Below are positions 1 to 8,315 of a stretch of 64,000 nt of DNA, piece after piece. Origin of the DNA: BRH-c54 sp965284565 (GTDB lineage Bacteria; Bacteroidota; Bacteroidia; Flavobacteriales_E; Vicingaceae); assembly GCA_965284565.1 (NCBI GenBank), contig OZ260100.1, positions 1,178,001 through 1,242,000 on the forward strand, written 5' to 3'. The position numbers and the translations under genes are program-made. Position 1 is the stretch's first letter. Every line of letters starts with the position of its first letter. The notes beneath the pieces are model-generated. The model did not search any database, was not told the origin of the DNA, and worked only from the letters and a program-made list of their open reading frames with translations.

Positions 1-2
1 TA

Positions 3-611
3 GTAATGGTAGATTCTTTAAAAACAGAAAACCTCCCGGAGAATTTCCGTAAAGACTCTTTGCTTGCTGTCAATCCAACTTTAAAAGCATTGGATTTAAA
101 ATTGGAAGCAACTAAAGCTTCAGAATTAGCAGCAAGTAAACAAGGTCTGCCAAAATTTGGAATTGGGTTGGATTATGTAATGGTGGGTAAACGCAGTGAT
201 GTAACCATGCCTGATAATGGTAAAGATGTAATAATGCCAATGGTTACAATGACTATTCCTATTTTTAGAGGGAAGTACAACGCTTCGGTAAAAGAAGCCC
301 AATTGATGCAGGAAAGTTATGCGTATCAAAAAGAAGAAATGACGAATAACCTACTATCTAATTATGAAATGGTATGGTTTGAAACTCAACAACAGGAGCA
401 GCTTTTAGCACTTTATGAACAGCAAATACAAACAGCAGAACAATCGTTGAGTTTGCTTTTTACTTCGTATGGAAACTCAGGTAAGGAGTTCGAAGAAGTA
501 TTGAGAATGCAGCAACAATTATTGAAATACCAGAAAATGAGAGCCACAGCTTTGACTCAATATCAAATTGCTGTAGCAAAAATCAATTATATAACGTCAA
601 AAACTTATTAA
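3..611 (+). CDS. TolC-family outer membrane efflux protein, C-terminal part (CusC-like)
   Basis: The reading frame is open to the left edge, so this is the 3' part of a gene whose start lies outside the window. The visible ~200 residues look like the second half of a TolC/CusC channel: a strand segment ending in TMTIPIFRGKYNASVKEAQ, then long Gln-rich amphipathic helices (residues ~95-190) that would form the periplasmic tunnel. It ends one base before a CusB-like adaptor, so together they would form the outer two parts of an RND copper/silver efflux pump; the CusA pump itself would be upstream. Metal specificity is inferred from the neighbours, not from this fragment. Confidence 0.88.
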   Translation, partial: VMVDSLKTENLPENFRKDSLLAVNPTLKALDLKLEATKASELAASKQGLPKFGIGLDYVMVGKRSDVTMPDNGKDVIMPMVTMTIPIFRGKYNASVKEAQLMQESYAYQKEEMTNNLLSNYEMVWFETQQQEQLLALYEQQIQTAEQSLSLLFTSYGNSGKEFEEVLRMQQQLLKYQKMRATALTQYQIAVAKINYITSKTY

Positions 612-612
612 A

Positions 613-2409
613 ATGGGAACAATAGATAAAAAAACAGTAGTAATAGCCGCAGCTACTTTGGTAGTAGGACTGTTAATAGGTTGGTTCATTTTTGGAGGAC
701 AGAAAAACACTCCTAAAGACGAACATCAACATACTACCCAAATAGCAGGAGAAACCATTTGGACCTGCTCCATGCATCCCCAAATTCGAAAAAACGAACC
801 GGGCGATTGTCCTATTTGTGGTATGGATTTAATTCCTCTCGAAAATGACCAAGATAGTGAAGTTGATCCGATGGCAATTAGCATGTCGCCAACTGCTATG
901 CAATTAGCTAATGTGAGTACTGCTCTTGTAGGAAAGATGAAACCTGTAAAACAAGTTCGGTTAAATGGTAAAGTACAAGTTGATGAGCGTTTAGTATATT
1001 CACAATCATCCCATATTCCAGGCAGGGTAGAAAAGTTGATGGTGAATTTTACTGGTGAATTTGTAAACAAAGGACAAACCATAGCAAGTGTTTATTCGCC
1101 TGAATTGGTTATGGCTCAAGAAGAATTATTTGAAGCTCAAAAAATGATGGAAAATCAGCCGCAACTTTTTAATGCAGCTAAAGAAAAATTGAAAAATTGG
1201 AAACTTTCAGACAATCAAATTGAAGGGATATTAAAGAAGGGTAAAATACAGGAAGAGTTTCCAATACAAGCAGATGTATCTGGTTATGTTACCAAAAAAA
1301 CAATCAATCTGGGTGATTATGTTCGCAAAGGAGAAACACTATATGAAATCGCTAATCTTTCAAAAGTATGGGTGTTGTTTGATGTGTATGAATCAGACAT
1401 GACATGGATAAAAAAAGGAGATAACATTAAGTTTACAGTTCCTTCGCTTCCGGGAGAAAGTTTTGAAGCTTATATTACCTACCTCGATCCGGTAATAGAC
1501 CCTAAAACAAGAGTTGCAAAAGCACGAATAGAATATAACAATACTACTGAAAAGTTAAAGCCGGAAATGTTTGTTTCAGGGGTGGTTGAAGCAAAATTAA
1601 CCAATAAGTCGAATTCGCTAGTTGTGCCAAAGACGGCCGTGATGTGGACGGGAAAACGTTCGGTGGTTTACGTTAAAAATACCAATGCTAAAGGGGTAAG
1701 TTTTATAATGCGTGATGTAACACTTGGGGCAGCATTGGGAGACAGCTATATTATTAAAGAAGGGTTGGAAGAAGGCGAAGAAATTGCCATTAATGGAACA
1801 TTTAGTATAGATGCCGCAGCTCAATTAGTAGGAAAACCAAGTATGATGAATCCAGAAGGAGGTGTTGCAATGACAGGACACAACCACGGAGAAACGAAAA
1901 TGGAAGATAGTAAAGCTCCAGCTAAACAAAAAGATGTAAAGCCAAGCAAACCCATCTCTATCAGTAAGGAAGCAAAAAAAGCACTTCAACCTGTTTATGT
2001 CGATTATCTTAAATTTAAAGATCTTTTGGCAGCAGATAATGTGGAAGGTGCCAAAAAAGTAGCTGTATCTATGCAAGATAATCTTGCAAAAATTAATATG
2101 AGTATATTTACAGGAGAGTCTCATACCGTTTGGATGAAATTCAGCAGCAATTTAAAAAACACCTTACAACATGTACCTCATTTATCAAACATTGAAGAAG
2201 TGAGAGAGAAGTTTCGTCAAATTTCCATCACTATGATTGAAATGACCAATACATTTAATCCTTTTGACAAAACACTATACATTCAATATTGTCCTATGGC
2301 GGACAACGATAAAGGAGCCGATTGGTTAAGTTTAGAGAAGGAAATTAAGAATCCTTACTTCGGAAAGTCTATGCTTAAGTGCGGGGAAGTAAAGAAAGAA
2401 ATTAAATAA
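613..2409 (+). CDS. cusB: CusB-like RND efflux periplasmic adaptor with heavy-metal-binding and DUF3347 domains
   Basis: 598 residues. An N-terminal membrane anchor (residues ~8-28) is followed by a short heavy-metal-binding domain (residues 50-76, with WTCSMHP and CPICGMDLIPL). Next comes the membrane-fusion core with lipoyl, barrel and beta-barrel segments (residues ~95-400), a His-rich linker around MTGHNHGE, and a C-terminal DUF3347-type domain (~455-598, ending with YCPMADNDKGADW and KCGEV). This layout is typical of Bacteroidota CusB proteins. It would link the inner-membrane pump to the TolC-like channel and bind Cu(I)/Ag(I) in the periplasm. Translation is probably coupled to the preceding gene, since the stop and start are one base apart. 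The same DUF3347 module occurs alone in the lipoprotein at 6239. Confidence 0.92.
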   Translation: MGTIDKKTVVIAAATLVVGLLIGWFIFGGQKNTPKDEHQHTTQIAGETIWTCSMHPQIRKNEPGDCPICGMDLIPLENDQDSEVDPMAISMSPTAMQLANVSTALVGKMKPVKQVRLNGKVQVDERLVYSQSSHIPGRVEKLMVNFTGEFVNKGQTIASVYSPELVMAQEELFEAQKMMENQPQLFNAAKEKLKNWKLSDNQIEGILKKGKIQEEFPIQADVSGYVTKKTINLGDYVRKGETLYEIANLSKVWVLFDVYESDMTWIKKGDNIKFTVPSLPGESFEAYITYLDPVIDPKTRVAKARIEYNNTTEKLKPEMFVSGVVEAKLTNKSNSLVVPKTAVMWTGKRSVVYVKNTNAKGVSFIMRDVTLGAALGDSYIIKEGLEEGEEIAINGTFSIDAAAQLVGKPSMMNPEGGVAMTGHNHGETKMEDSKAPAKQKDVKPSKPISISKEAKKALQPVYVDYLKFKDLLAADNVEGAKKVAVSMQDNLAKINMSIFTGESHTVWMKFSSNLKNTLQHVPHLSNIEEVREKFRQISITMIEMTNTFNPFDKTLYIQYCPMADNDKGADWLSLEKEIKNPYFGKSMLKCGEVKKEIK

Positions 2410-2428
2410 CAATTAAAATTAGAGAATC

Positions 2429-4489
2429 ATAAAAAAAACTATTTCAATAATCATCTTAACCCTGATTCTATTTCAAGGGTTTAGTCAGCAAACCGATGTT
2501 TCTCAACCATGTTTGTTTGATGAAACGGTTAATAACAAAAAATCTTTACAGGAAACAGAGCAGAAGATTCAGGCAACCATACAAAAAAAATTCACCGAGT
2601 CATTTAATAAAGCATCTTCCCACAGTGCACGTATTATACCAGTAGTGGTACATATTATTCATGATGGAGGGACAGAAAATATTTCTGAAGCTCAGGTGCA
2701 AAGTCAGATACAAATACTCAACGAAGATTATGGGAAATTGCCCGGAACCAATGGAGATGGTAATGGAGTAGATACCGAAGTGAGATTTTGTTTGGCAAAA
2801 AAAGATCCCAACGGTAATTGTACAAACGGAATTGTACGAATAAAATCTTCTCTTACTAATCATCAAACCTACCAAAGGGGGCTTTTAAAAGAGTTGAGTT
2901 TTTGGGATAATGCTCGATACTTAAACATTTATGTGGTAAAAAGCATCAATGGAAATGTAGCAGGTTATTCTTCCTTTCCAGGAGGTCCTCCAGATGAAGA
3001 TGGGGTGGTAGTCAGACATGTTTATTTTGGAAATACAGGAACAGCTTCTTCTAGTCTTGGACGAACAACTTCGCATGAACTGGGTCACTGGTTTGGACTT
3101 TATCACACGTTTAATAATGGTTGCGGAATAGATACTTGTACTGATGGTGATTATGTTTGTGACACCCCTCCACAAGCATCTCCAAGCTTTAATTGTAATA
3201 CGTTGAATACATGTTCAAATGACATCCCTGACTTAAATGACCTCAAGGAAAATTATATGAACTACACTCCCGATGCTTGCAAGGACATGTTTACTGCAGG
3301 ACAAAAACAACGTATTCAGGCAACGCTTGATACTATCCGTACTCAAATTTGGACAACTGCTAATCTCATTGCAACGGGTTGCGATAGTAATTATATTCCT
3401 CCAACTAATTGCTTGGCAATTGCTGATTTTGTAACGCTTACCCCTAACATATGTGTTGGAAATAGTGTATATTTTATGGATAGGTCTTTAAATAATCCAT
3501 TTGGTTGGCAATGGTCCTTTCCAGGTGGATCCCCATCTGCTTCAACCAGTCAAAACCCTACAATTACCTACAGTTCAACAGGCACTTATGCTGTAAAATT
3601 AGTGGTAACGGATAGTACAGGTATCGACAGTTTAGAAATAGTAGGATACATAACGGTTAGTCAGCCGGGAATTGGTAACTCGGTTTCGTATAGTGAGGAT
3701 TTCGATTTAGGTATTTATCCACCTTCTTCTCTTACCATTGTTAACTATGATGGAGGTGTAACTTGGGAATTGGATTCGCTTGCCTCTGTTTCGGGAAACT
3801 ATTCCATTAAAATTAACAACTTAATTAATACCAACTATGGTTCATCTGATGAACTAGTGTTGCCTTATTTTGACCTTACTTCTTCTGACCCGGATTCTAA
3901 TGTATATATGAGTTTTAAATGGGCTTATGCTAAATCAGACCCTACTTTTTCAGATGAACTTTTAGTATTGCTATCAACTGATTGTGGGGTGAATTTTACG
4001 CAAGTGTTTTATAGAACACAAACTGCACTTGTAACAGGCCCTACACAGACAACACCTTTTATACCCGATTCAACACAATGGAAAAACGCTTTTATTTTAT
4101 TGAATAATTATAGAACTTCCACTTATGTTCAACTTAAAATAGTGAATGTAACAGATGGGGGCAATAATCTTTATCTTGACAATATTTATGTTGGTGATAA
4201 CATAACAGGAATAACCAGTATTCAGGAAACGGAATTTGAGACGGATTTTTTAGTTTATCCCAATCCATCCTCCGGTCAAATTACCATCAAATTTCCTGAA
4301 AAGCAAGAAGGAAATGTTAGGATAACTATTACAGACATAAGTGGAAGAGTTTTGAAAAACGAGCTTATATCAGTTGATAATACCTACCAAAAAACGTATT
4401 CTTTGACCAACTTCTCAAATGGAATTTATTTTATTTCAGTTGAAGCTAAAGGAATAAGAAGAACTCAGAAAATAATCTTTAATAACTAA
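2429..4489 (+). CDS. Secreted M43 (pappalysin-like) metalloprotease with PKD domain and T9SS sorting domain; apparent ATA start
   Basis: The zinc site HELGHWFGLYH (residues ~216-226 counting from 2429) fits HExxHxxGxxH of M43 metzincins. It is followed by a PKD-like domain (~330-410, FPGGSPSASTSQNPTITYSS), a jelly-roll-like segment, and a C-terminal type IX sorting domain beginning FLVYPNPSSGQITI. No ATG start exists: the first Met-type codon is TTG at 2513, but the in-frame sequence from 2432 encodes KKTISIIILTLILFQGFSQ, a clear signal peptide, preceded by ATA at 2429 where ATG is expected; a stop lies at 2420-2422. So either ATA is used (rare), the gene is silenced by a point mutation, or the base is an error. 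It sits inside a copper gene cluster with no obvious link to metals. Confidence 0.85.
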   Translation: MKKTISIIILTLILFQGFSQQTDVSQPCLFDETVNNKKSLQETEQKIQATIQKKFTESFNKASSHSARIIPVVVHIIHDGGTENISEAQVQSQIQILNEDYGKLPGTNGDGNGVDTEVRFCLAKKDPNGNCTNGIVRIKSSLTNHQTYQRGLLKELSFWDNARYLNIYVVKSINGNVAGYSSFPGGPPDEDGVVVRHVYFGNTGTASSSLGRTTSHELGHWFGLYHTFNNGCGIDTCTDGDYVCDTPPQASPSFNCNTLNTCSNDIPDLNDLKENYMNYTPDACKDMFTAGQKQRIQATLDTIRTQIWTTANLIATGCDSNYIPPTNCLAIADFVTLTPNICVGNSVYFMDRSLNNPFGWQWSFPGGSPSASTSQNPTITYSSTGTYAVKLVVTDSTGIDSLEIVGYITVSQPGIGNSVSYSEDFDLGIYPPSSLTIVNYDGGVTWELDSLASVSGNYSIKINNLINTNYGSSDELVLPYFDLTSSDPDSNVYMSFKWAYAKSDPTFSDELLVLLSTDCGVNFTQVFYRTQTALVTGPTQTTPFIPDSTQWKNAFILLNNYRTSTYVQLKIVNVTDGGNNLYLDNIYVGDNITGITSIQETEFETDFLVYPNPSSGQITIKFPEKQEGNVRITITDISGRVLKNELISVDNTYQKTYSLTNFSNGIYFISVEAKGIRRTQKIIFNN

Positions 4490-4508
4490 CCAATTAAAAT
4501 CAAAAGTC

Positions 4509-5048
4509 ATGAAAAAGAACATTGTAAAAAACGGGATCCAATTATTAGCCATCCTTTTGCTAGGTTATGGAACCTTAATGGCACAACACAATCATGGCAG
4601 CCATAATCATGGGGGAAGTTCTCAATCCCATCAACCGCCCCATGGCGGACAAATGAAAGAAGCAGGTAAATACCAAATTGAAATGGTTACTAATTTATTT
4701 TTAAAAAAAGACCAACTATCTTTTTACCTGCTTAAGAGCAATTTAAAGCCAATATCTAATGAAGGAATTACCGGGACTATAACCATTGAGTACAAAGATG
4801 GCTCAACAATAACTGATACTTTGCTTGCATATGGAGATGATCATTTTGTGGCACAATTGAAAAAAACAGAACCTTTTACTTGTACATTAAAAATTCAGGT
4901 AAAAGGAAAAATAGTTTCAGCCGTTTTTTCTCATTCAGGATTAGGATCAAATACAGCTAATGTTTACACCTGTTCTATGCATCCTGAAATAAAACAAGAC
5001 AAACCAGGAACATGTCCGAAATGCGGCATGAAATTAATTGAAAATTAA
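4509..5048 (+). CDS. Secreted His-rich heavy-metal-binding protein
   Basis: 179 residues. A signal peptide (residues 1-25, ending LMAQ) is followed by a His-rich stretch (QHNHGSHNHGG and HQPPHGGQ) suited to binding Cu or Ag. The middle (~45-145) is a beta-rich domain of unknown role. The C-terminus (~152-179) is a heavy-metal-binding domain with YTCSMHP, then CPKCGMKLI, nearly the same module as in the CusB-like protein at 613. It probably buffers or hands over copper in the periplasm for the efflux system. The function is inferred from composition and neighbours. Confidence 0.82.
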   Translation: MKKNIVKNGIQLLAILLLGYGTLMAQHNHGSHNHGGSSQSHQPPHGGQMKEAGKYQIEMVTNLFLKKDQLSFYLLKSNLKPISNEGITGTITIEYKDGSTITDTLLAYGDDHFVAQLKKTEPFTCTLKIQVKGKIVSAVFSHSGLGSNTANVYTCSMHPEIKQDKPGTCPKCGMKLIEN

Positions 5049-5071
5049 CAAAAAAATTATAATCAAATATT

Positions 5072-5611
5072 ATGAAACAATTTCATTTAAAGCTCATAAC
5101 AATAATTGTTATTCTTTTTACTACTAACACTATGGCTCAAGACGTCTATAGAACTCTTAATGGAAAAATGCTAATAACAGTAGTTTCTAATGATTCTATT
5201 TTAAAAATCAAAAATGATGAGTTAGTAATCCAGCTTAACTATGAAACAGCCAGATTTACAATGAAAATGGATAAGTCAAATTTTAAGACAGGGATTGATT
5301 CTCTTGATAAAAAGCTAGCCCAACTAAAATATGAAATTATTGAGTACAAAGGTGTATTGGGTGTTCAAAGTATTAATACAGAAGGTCACCCCCCTTTAGA
5401 TTTTAATGTAGAAGGTGTTCTATCAACAAATAATAATATAATTAAAGGTACAGGACATTTAGAACACATTGCTAACCGAGGTCTTTTTTCATGTGTATTA
5501 ACACTTAAATTTAATATCAATAAAAATGATTTAGGTTTAAATATAGAAGGATTAGTTATTGAAGAGAATATTCAAATAGAAATTGTACAGAACGTATTAA
5601 ACAAAATATAA
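5072..5611 (+). CDS. Secreted protein, possibly YceI-like
   Basis: 179 residues with a signal peptide (residues 1-22, ending TMAQ). The remainder is rich in alternating beta-strand sequence, with LNFNV-type strands and a GTGHLEH segment. This resembles the lipocalin-like barrel of YceI proteins, which often sit in Bacteroidota metal-resistance clusters, but no diagnostic motif is clear. No metal-ligand cluster is visible. It starts 23 bases after the preceding gene and is probably in the same operon. It could equally be an unrelated secreted beta protein. Confidence 0.6.
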   Translation: MKQFHLKLITIIVILFTTNTMAQDVYRTLNGKMLITVVSNDSILKIKNDELVIQLNYETARFTMKMDKSNFKTGIDSLDKKLAQLKYEIIEYKGVLGVQSINTEGHPPLDFNVEGVLSTNNNIIKGTGHLEHIANRGLFSCVLTLKFNINKNDLGLNIEGLVIEENIQIEIVQNVLNKI

Positions 5612-5658
5612 TAATCAAACAGTAAAAACTATTTATAAATAATTAAAATCAAAAAACA

Positions 5659-6093
5659 ATGAAAATACAAATTTTAAAAGTCGGAACAGTAGCAGTTATG
5701 CTATTCAGTGTGTTAACTGTTCAATCAGTAATTGGCCAGGAAACTAGTACTACAATTACTCAAGAAGAACAAGAAGAATTAGTGAACGCCACTCTTACCG
5801 TTTATGGAAATTGTGGGATGTGTAAAAAAAGAATTGAAAAAGCAGCCCTTAGTGTGGATGGAGTTAAGGAAGCAAATTGGGATGTTGAAACCAAAGTATT
5901 ATCGGTAAAATTTAGCGACATCACTTTTGGTGAAAATAATTATTCCATTAATACGGTTAGTGAAAAAATTGCAGCAGTAGGTCATGACACTCAGTTTAAC
6001 AAAGCTTCGGAAGATGTTTATAATGCTTTACCAGGCTGTTGCCAGTATGACCGACCTGAAAACAAAAAAGAAGAGCATAATCATAAGCATTAA
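5659..6093 (+). CDS. Secreted heavy-metal-associated (HMA) domain protein
   Basis: 144 residues. A signal peptide (residues 1-27, ending VIGQE) precedes one HMA domain (~43-115) whose metal loop is GNCGMCKKRIEKA, matching the GxCxxC loop of CopZ/MerP-type metallochaperones. The tail adds a second possible metal site, with a CC pair (LPGCCQYD) and a His-rich end (EEHNHKH). It is likely a periplasmic copper or mercury chaperone. The next small gene begins 4 bases downstream, so the two are probably co-translated. Confidence 0.85.
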   Translation: MKIQILKVGTVAVMLFSVLTVQSVIGQETSTTITQEEQEELVNATLTVYGNCGMCKKRIEKAALSVDGVKEANWDVETKVLSVKFSDITFGENNYSINTVSEKIAAVGHDTQFNKASEDVYNALPGCCQYDRPENKKEEHNHKH

Positions 6094-6096
6094 GAA

Positions 6097-6219
6097 GTGA
6101 AAAGTTGCTGCCAAACAGGAGAACCAAAACCACCTTCCAAATTCAAAGTTTGGATAACCCGACTAATTTGGGGTGTAGTTATAATAATCCTATTAGGCGC
6201 TTTAATCAATAACTTGTAA
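6097..6219 (+). CDS. Small single-pass membrane protein with a Cys-Cys motif (40 aa)
   Basis: A GTG-initiated frame of 40 codons begins 4 bases after the HMA gene and closes with TAA at 6217-6219. It encodes KSCCQTGEPKPPSKFKVW, then a hydrophobic segment (residues ~18-38, IWGVVIIILLGALI). The CC pair at the N-terminus and the single membrane helix suggest a small accessory of the metal-handling operon, perhaps a membrane-tethered metal ligand. I do not recognise a named family. Support comes from its tight spacing between two clear genes and its clean soluble-then-helix layout. Confidence 0.6.
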   Translation: MKSCCQTGEPKPPSKFKVWITRLIWGVVIIILLGALINNL

Positions 6220-6238
6220 ACAATTAAATTTAAAAAAA

Positions 6239-6871
6239 ATGAAAAAAGGAAATCTAAAATTAATGAGCTTACTAATAGCTGGGGGCTTGATAGTAGGAGG
6301 ATGTGGAAACAATAACGATTCCAAAGACAACAATCATGAAAATCATGAACACCAAGAAAGTATGGAACACGACCATTCATCACATAATCATGGTGAAACG
6401 GCAGAGCGAGACATAACTTCTAATAATGGGGAAATTAGGGGCGATTTGACTCAAGTTTTAAATCATTACTTCTCATTAAATGAACAGCTTGTTAAAGACG
6501 ATGCTTCTTCGGCAGCTAATGTATCCGAAAAATTAACGGCTTCTTTGAAATCATTTAGTACTAATAACCTGAGCGAAGGTGAACAAAAAGAAGTAAACGA
6601 AATTATGGAAAGTGCCATTGAAAATGCAGAACACATTTCTGAAAATGCCGATAAAATTGACCATCAACGAGAACATTTGATTTCGTTGAGCATTGATGTG
6701 AAAGATTTGATAGCCATTATCGGAACTTCTCAAAAATTATATGAAGATTTCTGTCCAATGGCTAATGATAATAATGGAGCAATTTGGATAAGCAATAAAG
6801 AAGCAATCAGCAATCCATATATGGGAACTAAAATGCCAACATGCGGAAAAGTGAACAGAATAATCAATTAA
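6239..6871 (+). CDS. His-rich lipoprotein with DUF3347 domain
   Basis: 210 residues. The lipobox LIVGGC places the acylated Cys at position 22. A His-rich linker follows (NHENHEHQ, EHDHSSHNHGE), then a helical DUF3347-type domain (~60-205) ending in FCPMANDNNGAIWIS and MPTCGKV. The same C-terminal domain is found in the CusB-like protein at 613 (YCPMADNDKGADW). The shared CPMA and CGKV/CGEV cysteines may form a metal site. It is likely an outer- or inner-membrane lipoprotein that binds copper. The next gene starts at the base after its stop. Confidence 0.85.
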   Translation: MKKGNLKLMSLLIAGGLIVGGCGNNNDSKDNNHENHEHQESMEHDHSSHNHGETAERDITSNNGEIRGDLTQVLNHYFSLNEQLVKDDASSAANVSEKLTASLKSFSTNNLSEGEQKEVNEIMESAIENAEHISENADKIDHQREHLISLSIDVKDLIAIIGTSQKLYEDFCPMANDNNGAIWISNKEAISNPYMGTKMPTCGKVNRIIN

Positions 6872-7321
6872 ATGAAGAAGTGGTTGAAAAAAATAGCGAT
6901 TGTTTTGGTGGTTATATTAGTCGGGATGCAATTTATCCCGACTGATGTTAACCGCCAAGAAGAGATCCCAAAAACTGATATTCGCTATGTTTATGATGTT
7001 GCGAGAAATGTATTGAATATTTTGCAAACTTCCTGTTACGATTGTCATAGCAACAACACCAATTACCCTTGGTATAGCCAAGTTCAACCTATCAGATTGA
7101 TGATGGATCATCACGTTGAAGAAGGAATGAAGGAATTGAACTTTAGTGAATTTGGAAATTATTCTGAACGTAGAAAACGAAACAAATTGCGTGCAATATC
7201 TGAACAAATTGAAAAGGGTAAAATGCCTTTACCGTCATATCTATGGTTGCATTCAGATGCAAAATTATCTAACGAAGAAAAAAAGATATTAATGGAATTC
7301 ATTTCATCTTTAAAAAACTGA
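6872..7321 (+). CDS. Haem-binding domain protein (CxxCH, membrane-anchored cytochrome-like)
   Basis: 149 residues. An N-terminal anchor (MKKWLKKIAIVLVVILVGMQF) is followed by a single CxxCH haem c motif (SCYDCHSNNTNYPWYS, residues ~51-66) and a conserved helical tail. This matches the Bacteroidota haem-binding domain family, about 150 aa. It could carry electrons in the periplasm or sense redox state. It directly abuts the lipoprotein gene upstream. Its central 110 bp (6968-7077) recur at 14245-14354 with 8 mismatches by my count, where they are fused to a different N-terminus. Confidence 0.88.
   Translation: MKKWLKKIAIVLVVILVGMQFIPTDVNRQEEIPKTDIRYVYDVARNVLNILQTSCYDCHSNNTNYPWYSQVQPIRLMMDHHVEEGMKELNFSEFGNYSERRKRNKLRAISEQIEKGKMPLPSYLWLHSDAKLSNEEKKILMEFISSLKN
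6968..7077 (+). repeat. Direct repeat, haem-binding gene copy A
   Basis: This 110-bp segment matches 14245-14354 with no gap and 8 mismatches by eye. The first 33 bases are identical, and a 38-base stretch over the CxxCH codons is also identical. In copy B the match starts exactly where an alpha/beta-hydrolase-like reading frame switches to the haem-binding domain. Confidence 0.85.
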
Positions 7322-7343
7322 TAAATATCAAGTGAACACGTAA

Positions 7344-7373
7344 TGTATATCATTATTTATATACCTATATACA
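7344..7373. promoter_or_regulatory. Inverted repeat upstream of the HMA-AraC regulator, possible operator
   Basis: TGTATAT (7344-7350) and ATATACA (7367-7373) are perfect 7-bp arms around a 16-bp spacer, ~27 bases before the regulator start at 7400. The octamer CTATATAC (7365-7372) recurs at 8012-8019 on the other side of the regulator gene. It may be an autoregulatory site. The sequence is AT-rich, so chance cannot be excluded. Confidence 0.4.
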
Positions 7374-7399
7374 GCTACTATTTATCAAAAGAATTAATT

Positions 7400-7969
7400 A
7401 TGGAAACAATTACACAAGAGTTTAAAATAAAAGGAATGATTTGCGGCCGTTGTTTAAAGGTTCTAAACAATGAGTTGAGAGCAACCGGAGCAGAAGTGGT
7501 CGAGATACAGCTTGGTAAAGTTGTAATTAGCTACAGTCCCAACAAAATAAGTCAGTCTCTGATTGATAAAATTATTCAGGAAAATGAGTTTGAGATTTTA
7601 TGGGATAAGGAAAGCATTCTTGCCGAGCAAACAAAAAGATGGGTCATTAACTATATCTGGAATACTAATCACGATGAAACGCTTTCGGACTATCTGGTAG
7701 AGAAGGTGAATAAGAACTATGATTTATTGAGCAAAAACTTTTCAAAAATATTTGGTAAAACCATTGAAAGGTATAGCATCCTCCTAAAGATAGAAAGGGT
7801 TAAAGAATTGATTGAAAATGGCGAGTTGAGTTTTAGTGAAACAGCCTATGCGATGGGATATCAAAATTTATCCGCCTTATCACGACAGTTCAAAAGAGAA
7901 ACGGGAATGACCTTGAAAGAATATAAAAATCTTGACAAGGGGATGCGTATTCCTATTGACAAAATATGA
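7400..7969 (+). CDS. AraC-family transcriptional regulator with N-terminal HMA-like metal-binding domain
   Basis: From the Met at 7400 the protein has ~189 residues. An earlier in-frame Met at 7343 would add a tyrosine-rich stretch and overlap the inverted repeat, so I prefer 7400. Residues 1-70 form a small HMA-like domain with the loop GMICGRC. Residues ~95-185 form an AraC double helix-turn-helix, with LSFSETAYAMGYQNLSALSR as the second HTH and TGMTLKEYKN near the end. A metal-binding domain fused to AraC suggests a one-component Cu/Ag or Hg sensor controlling this cluster. This is inferred from the architecture; the direct targets are unknown. Confidence 0.85.
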   Translation: METITQEFKIKGMICGRCLKVLNNELRATGAEVVEIQLGKVVISYSPNKISQSLIDKIIQENEFEILWDKESILAEQTKRWVINYIWNTNHDETLSDYLVEKVNKNYDLLSKNFSKIFGKTIERYSILLKIERVKELIENGELSFSETAYAMGYQNLSALSRQFKRETGMTLKEYKNLDKGMRIPIDKI

Positions 7970-7995
7970 TAACTAAAAGATGAAATATGGTAATA

Positions 7996-8023
7996 ACAAG
8001 TATGTGCATAGCTATATACTTGT
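7996..8023. promoter_or_regulatory. Inverted repeat upstream of the SHOCT gene, possible operator
   Basis: ACAAGTAT (7996-8003) and ATACTTGT (8016-8023) are perfect 8-bp arms with a 12-bp spacer. It contains CTATATAC (8012-8019), shared with the inverted repeat at 7344-7373. It lies between the regulator stop and the start at 8067, where a binding site for the HMA-AraC regulator would be plausible. Confidence 0.42.
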
Positions 8024-8066
8024 ATAGTAATAAATAACAAATGTTTAACCTTTAAAATTAAAAATT

Positions 8067-8276
8067 ATGCACATGTATGACGGACACTTTGGAGGAATGC
8101 ACTTGATATGGTGGATTCTCTGGCTCATCTTTATCTTTTGGATTTTTGCGATCCCTTATGACATTCCGGGTCAGCGAAAAAAGAAAGATTCTCCTTTGGA
8201 TATTCTCAAAAAGAGATATGCAGCAGGGGAAATAAATAAGAATGAGTATGAGGAAATGAAGAAAACGTTAGAATAA
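8067..8276 (+). CDS. Small membrane protein with SHOCT domain
   Basis: 69 residues. One hydrophobic helix (residues ~11-30, rich in Trp and Ile) follows a His/Met-containing N-terminus (MHMYDGHFGGMH), which could bind copper. The C-terminus (DILKKRYAAGEINKNEYEEM) is a SHOCT motif, a short module seen at the ends of many bacterial proteins. SHOCT membrane proteins of this size are common in copper-resistance clusters. The precise role is unknown. Confidence 0.8.
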   Translation: MHMYDGHFGGMHLIWWILWLIFIFWIFAIPYDIPGQRKKKDSPLDILKKRYAAGEINKNEYEEMKKTLE

Positions 8277-8315
8277 GGCAATTAATATTATTATTGTGAA
8301 CAAAAATTAAGAACA

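Noticed and set aside
2513..2515. TTG as start of the M43 protease
   Set aside because: It would cut off a clear in-frame signal peptide that begins at 2432, and the protein carries a T9SS sorting domain that needs export.
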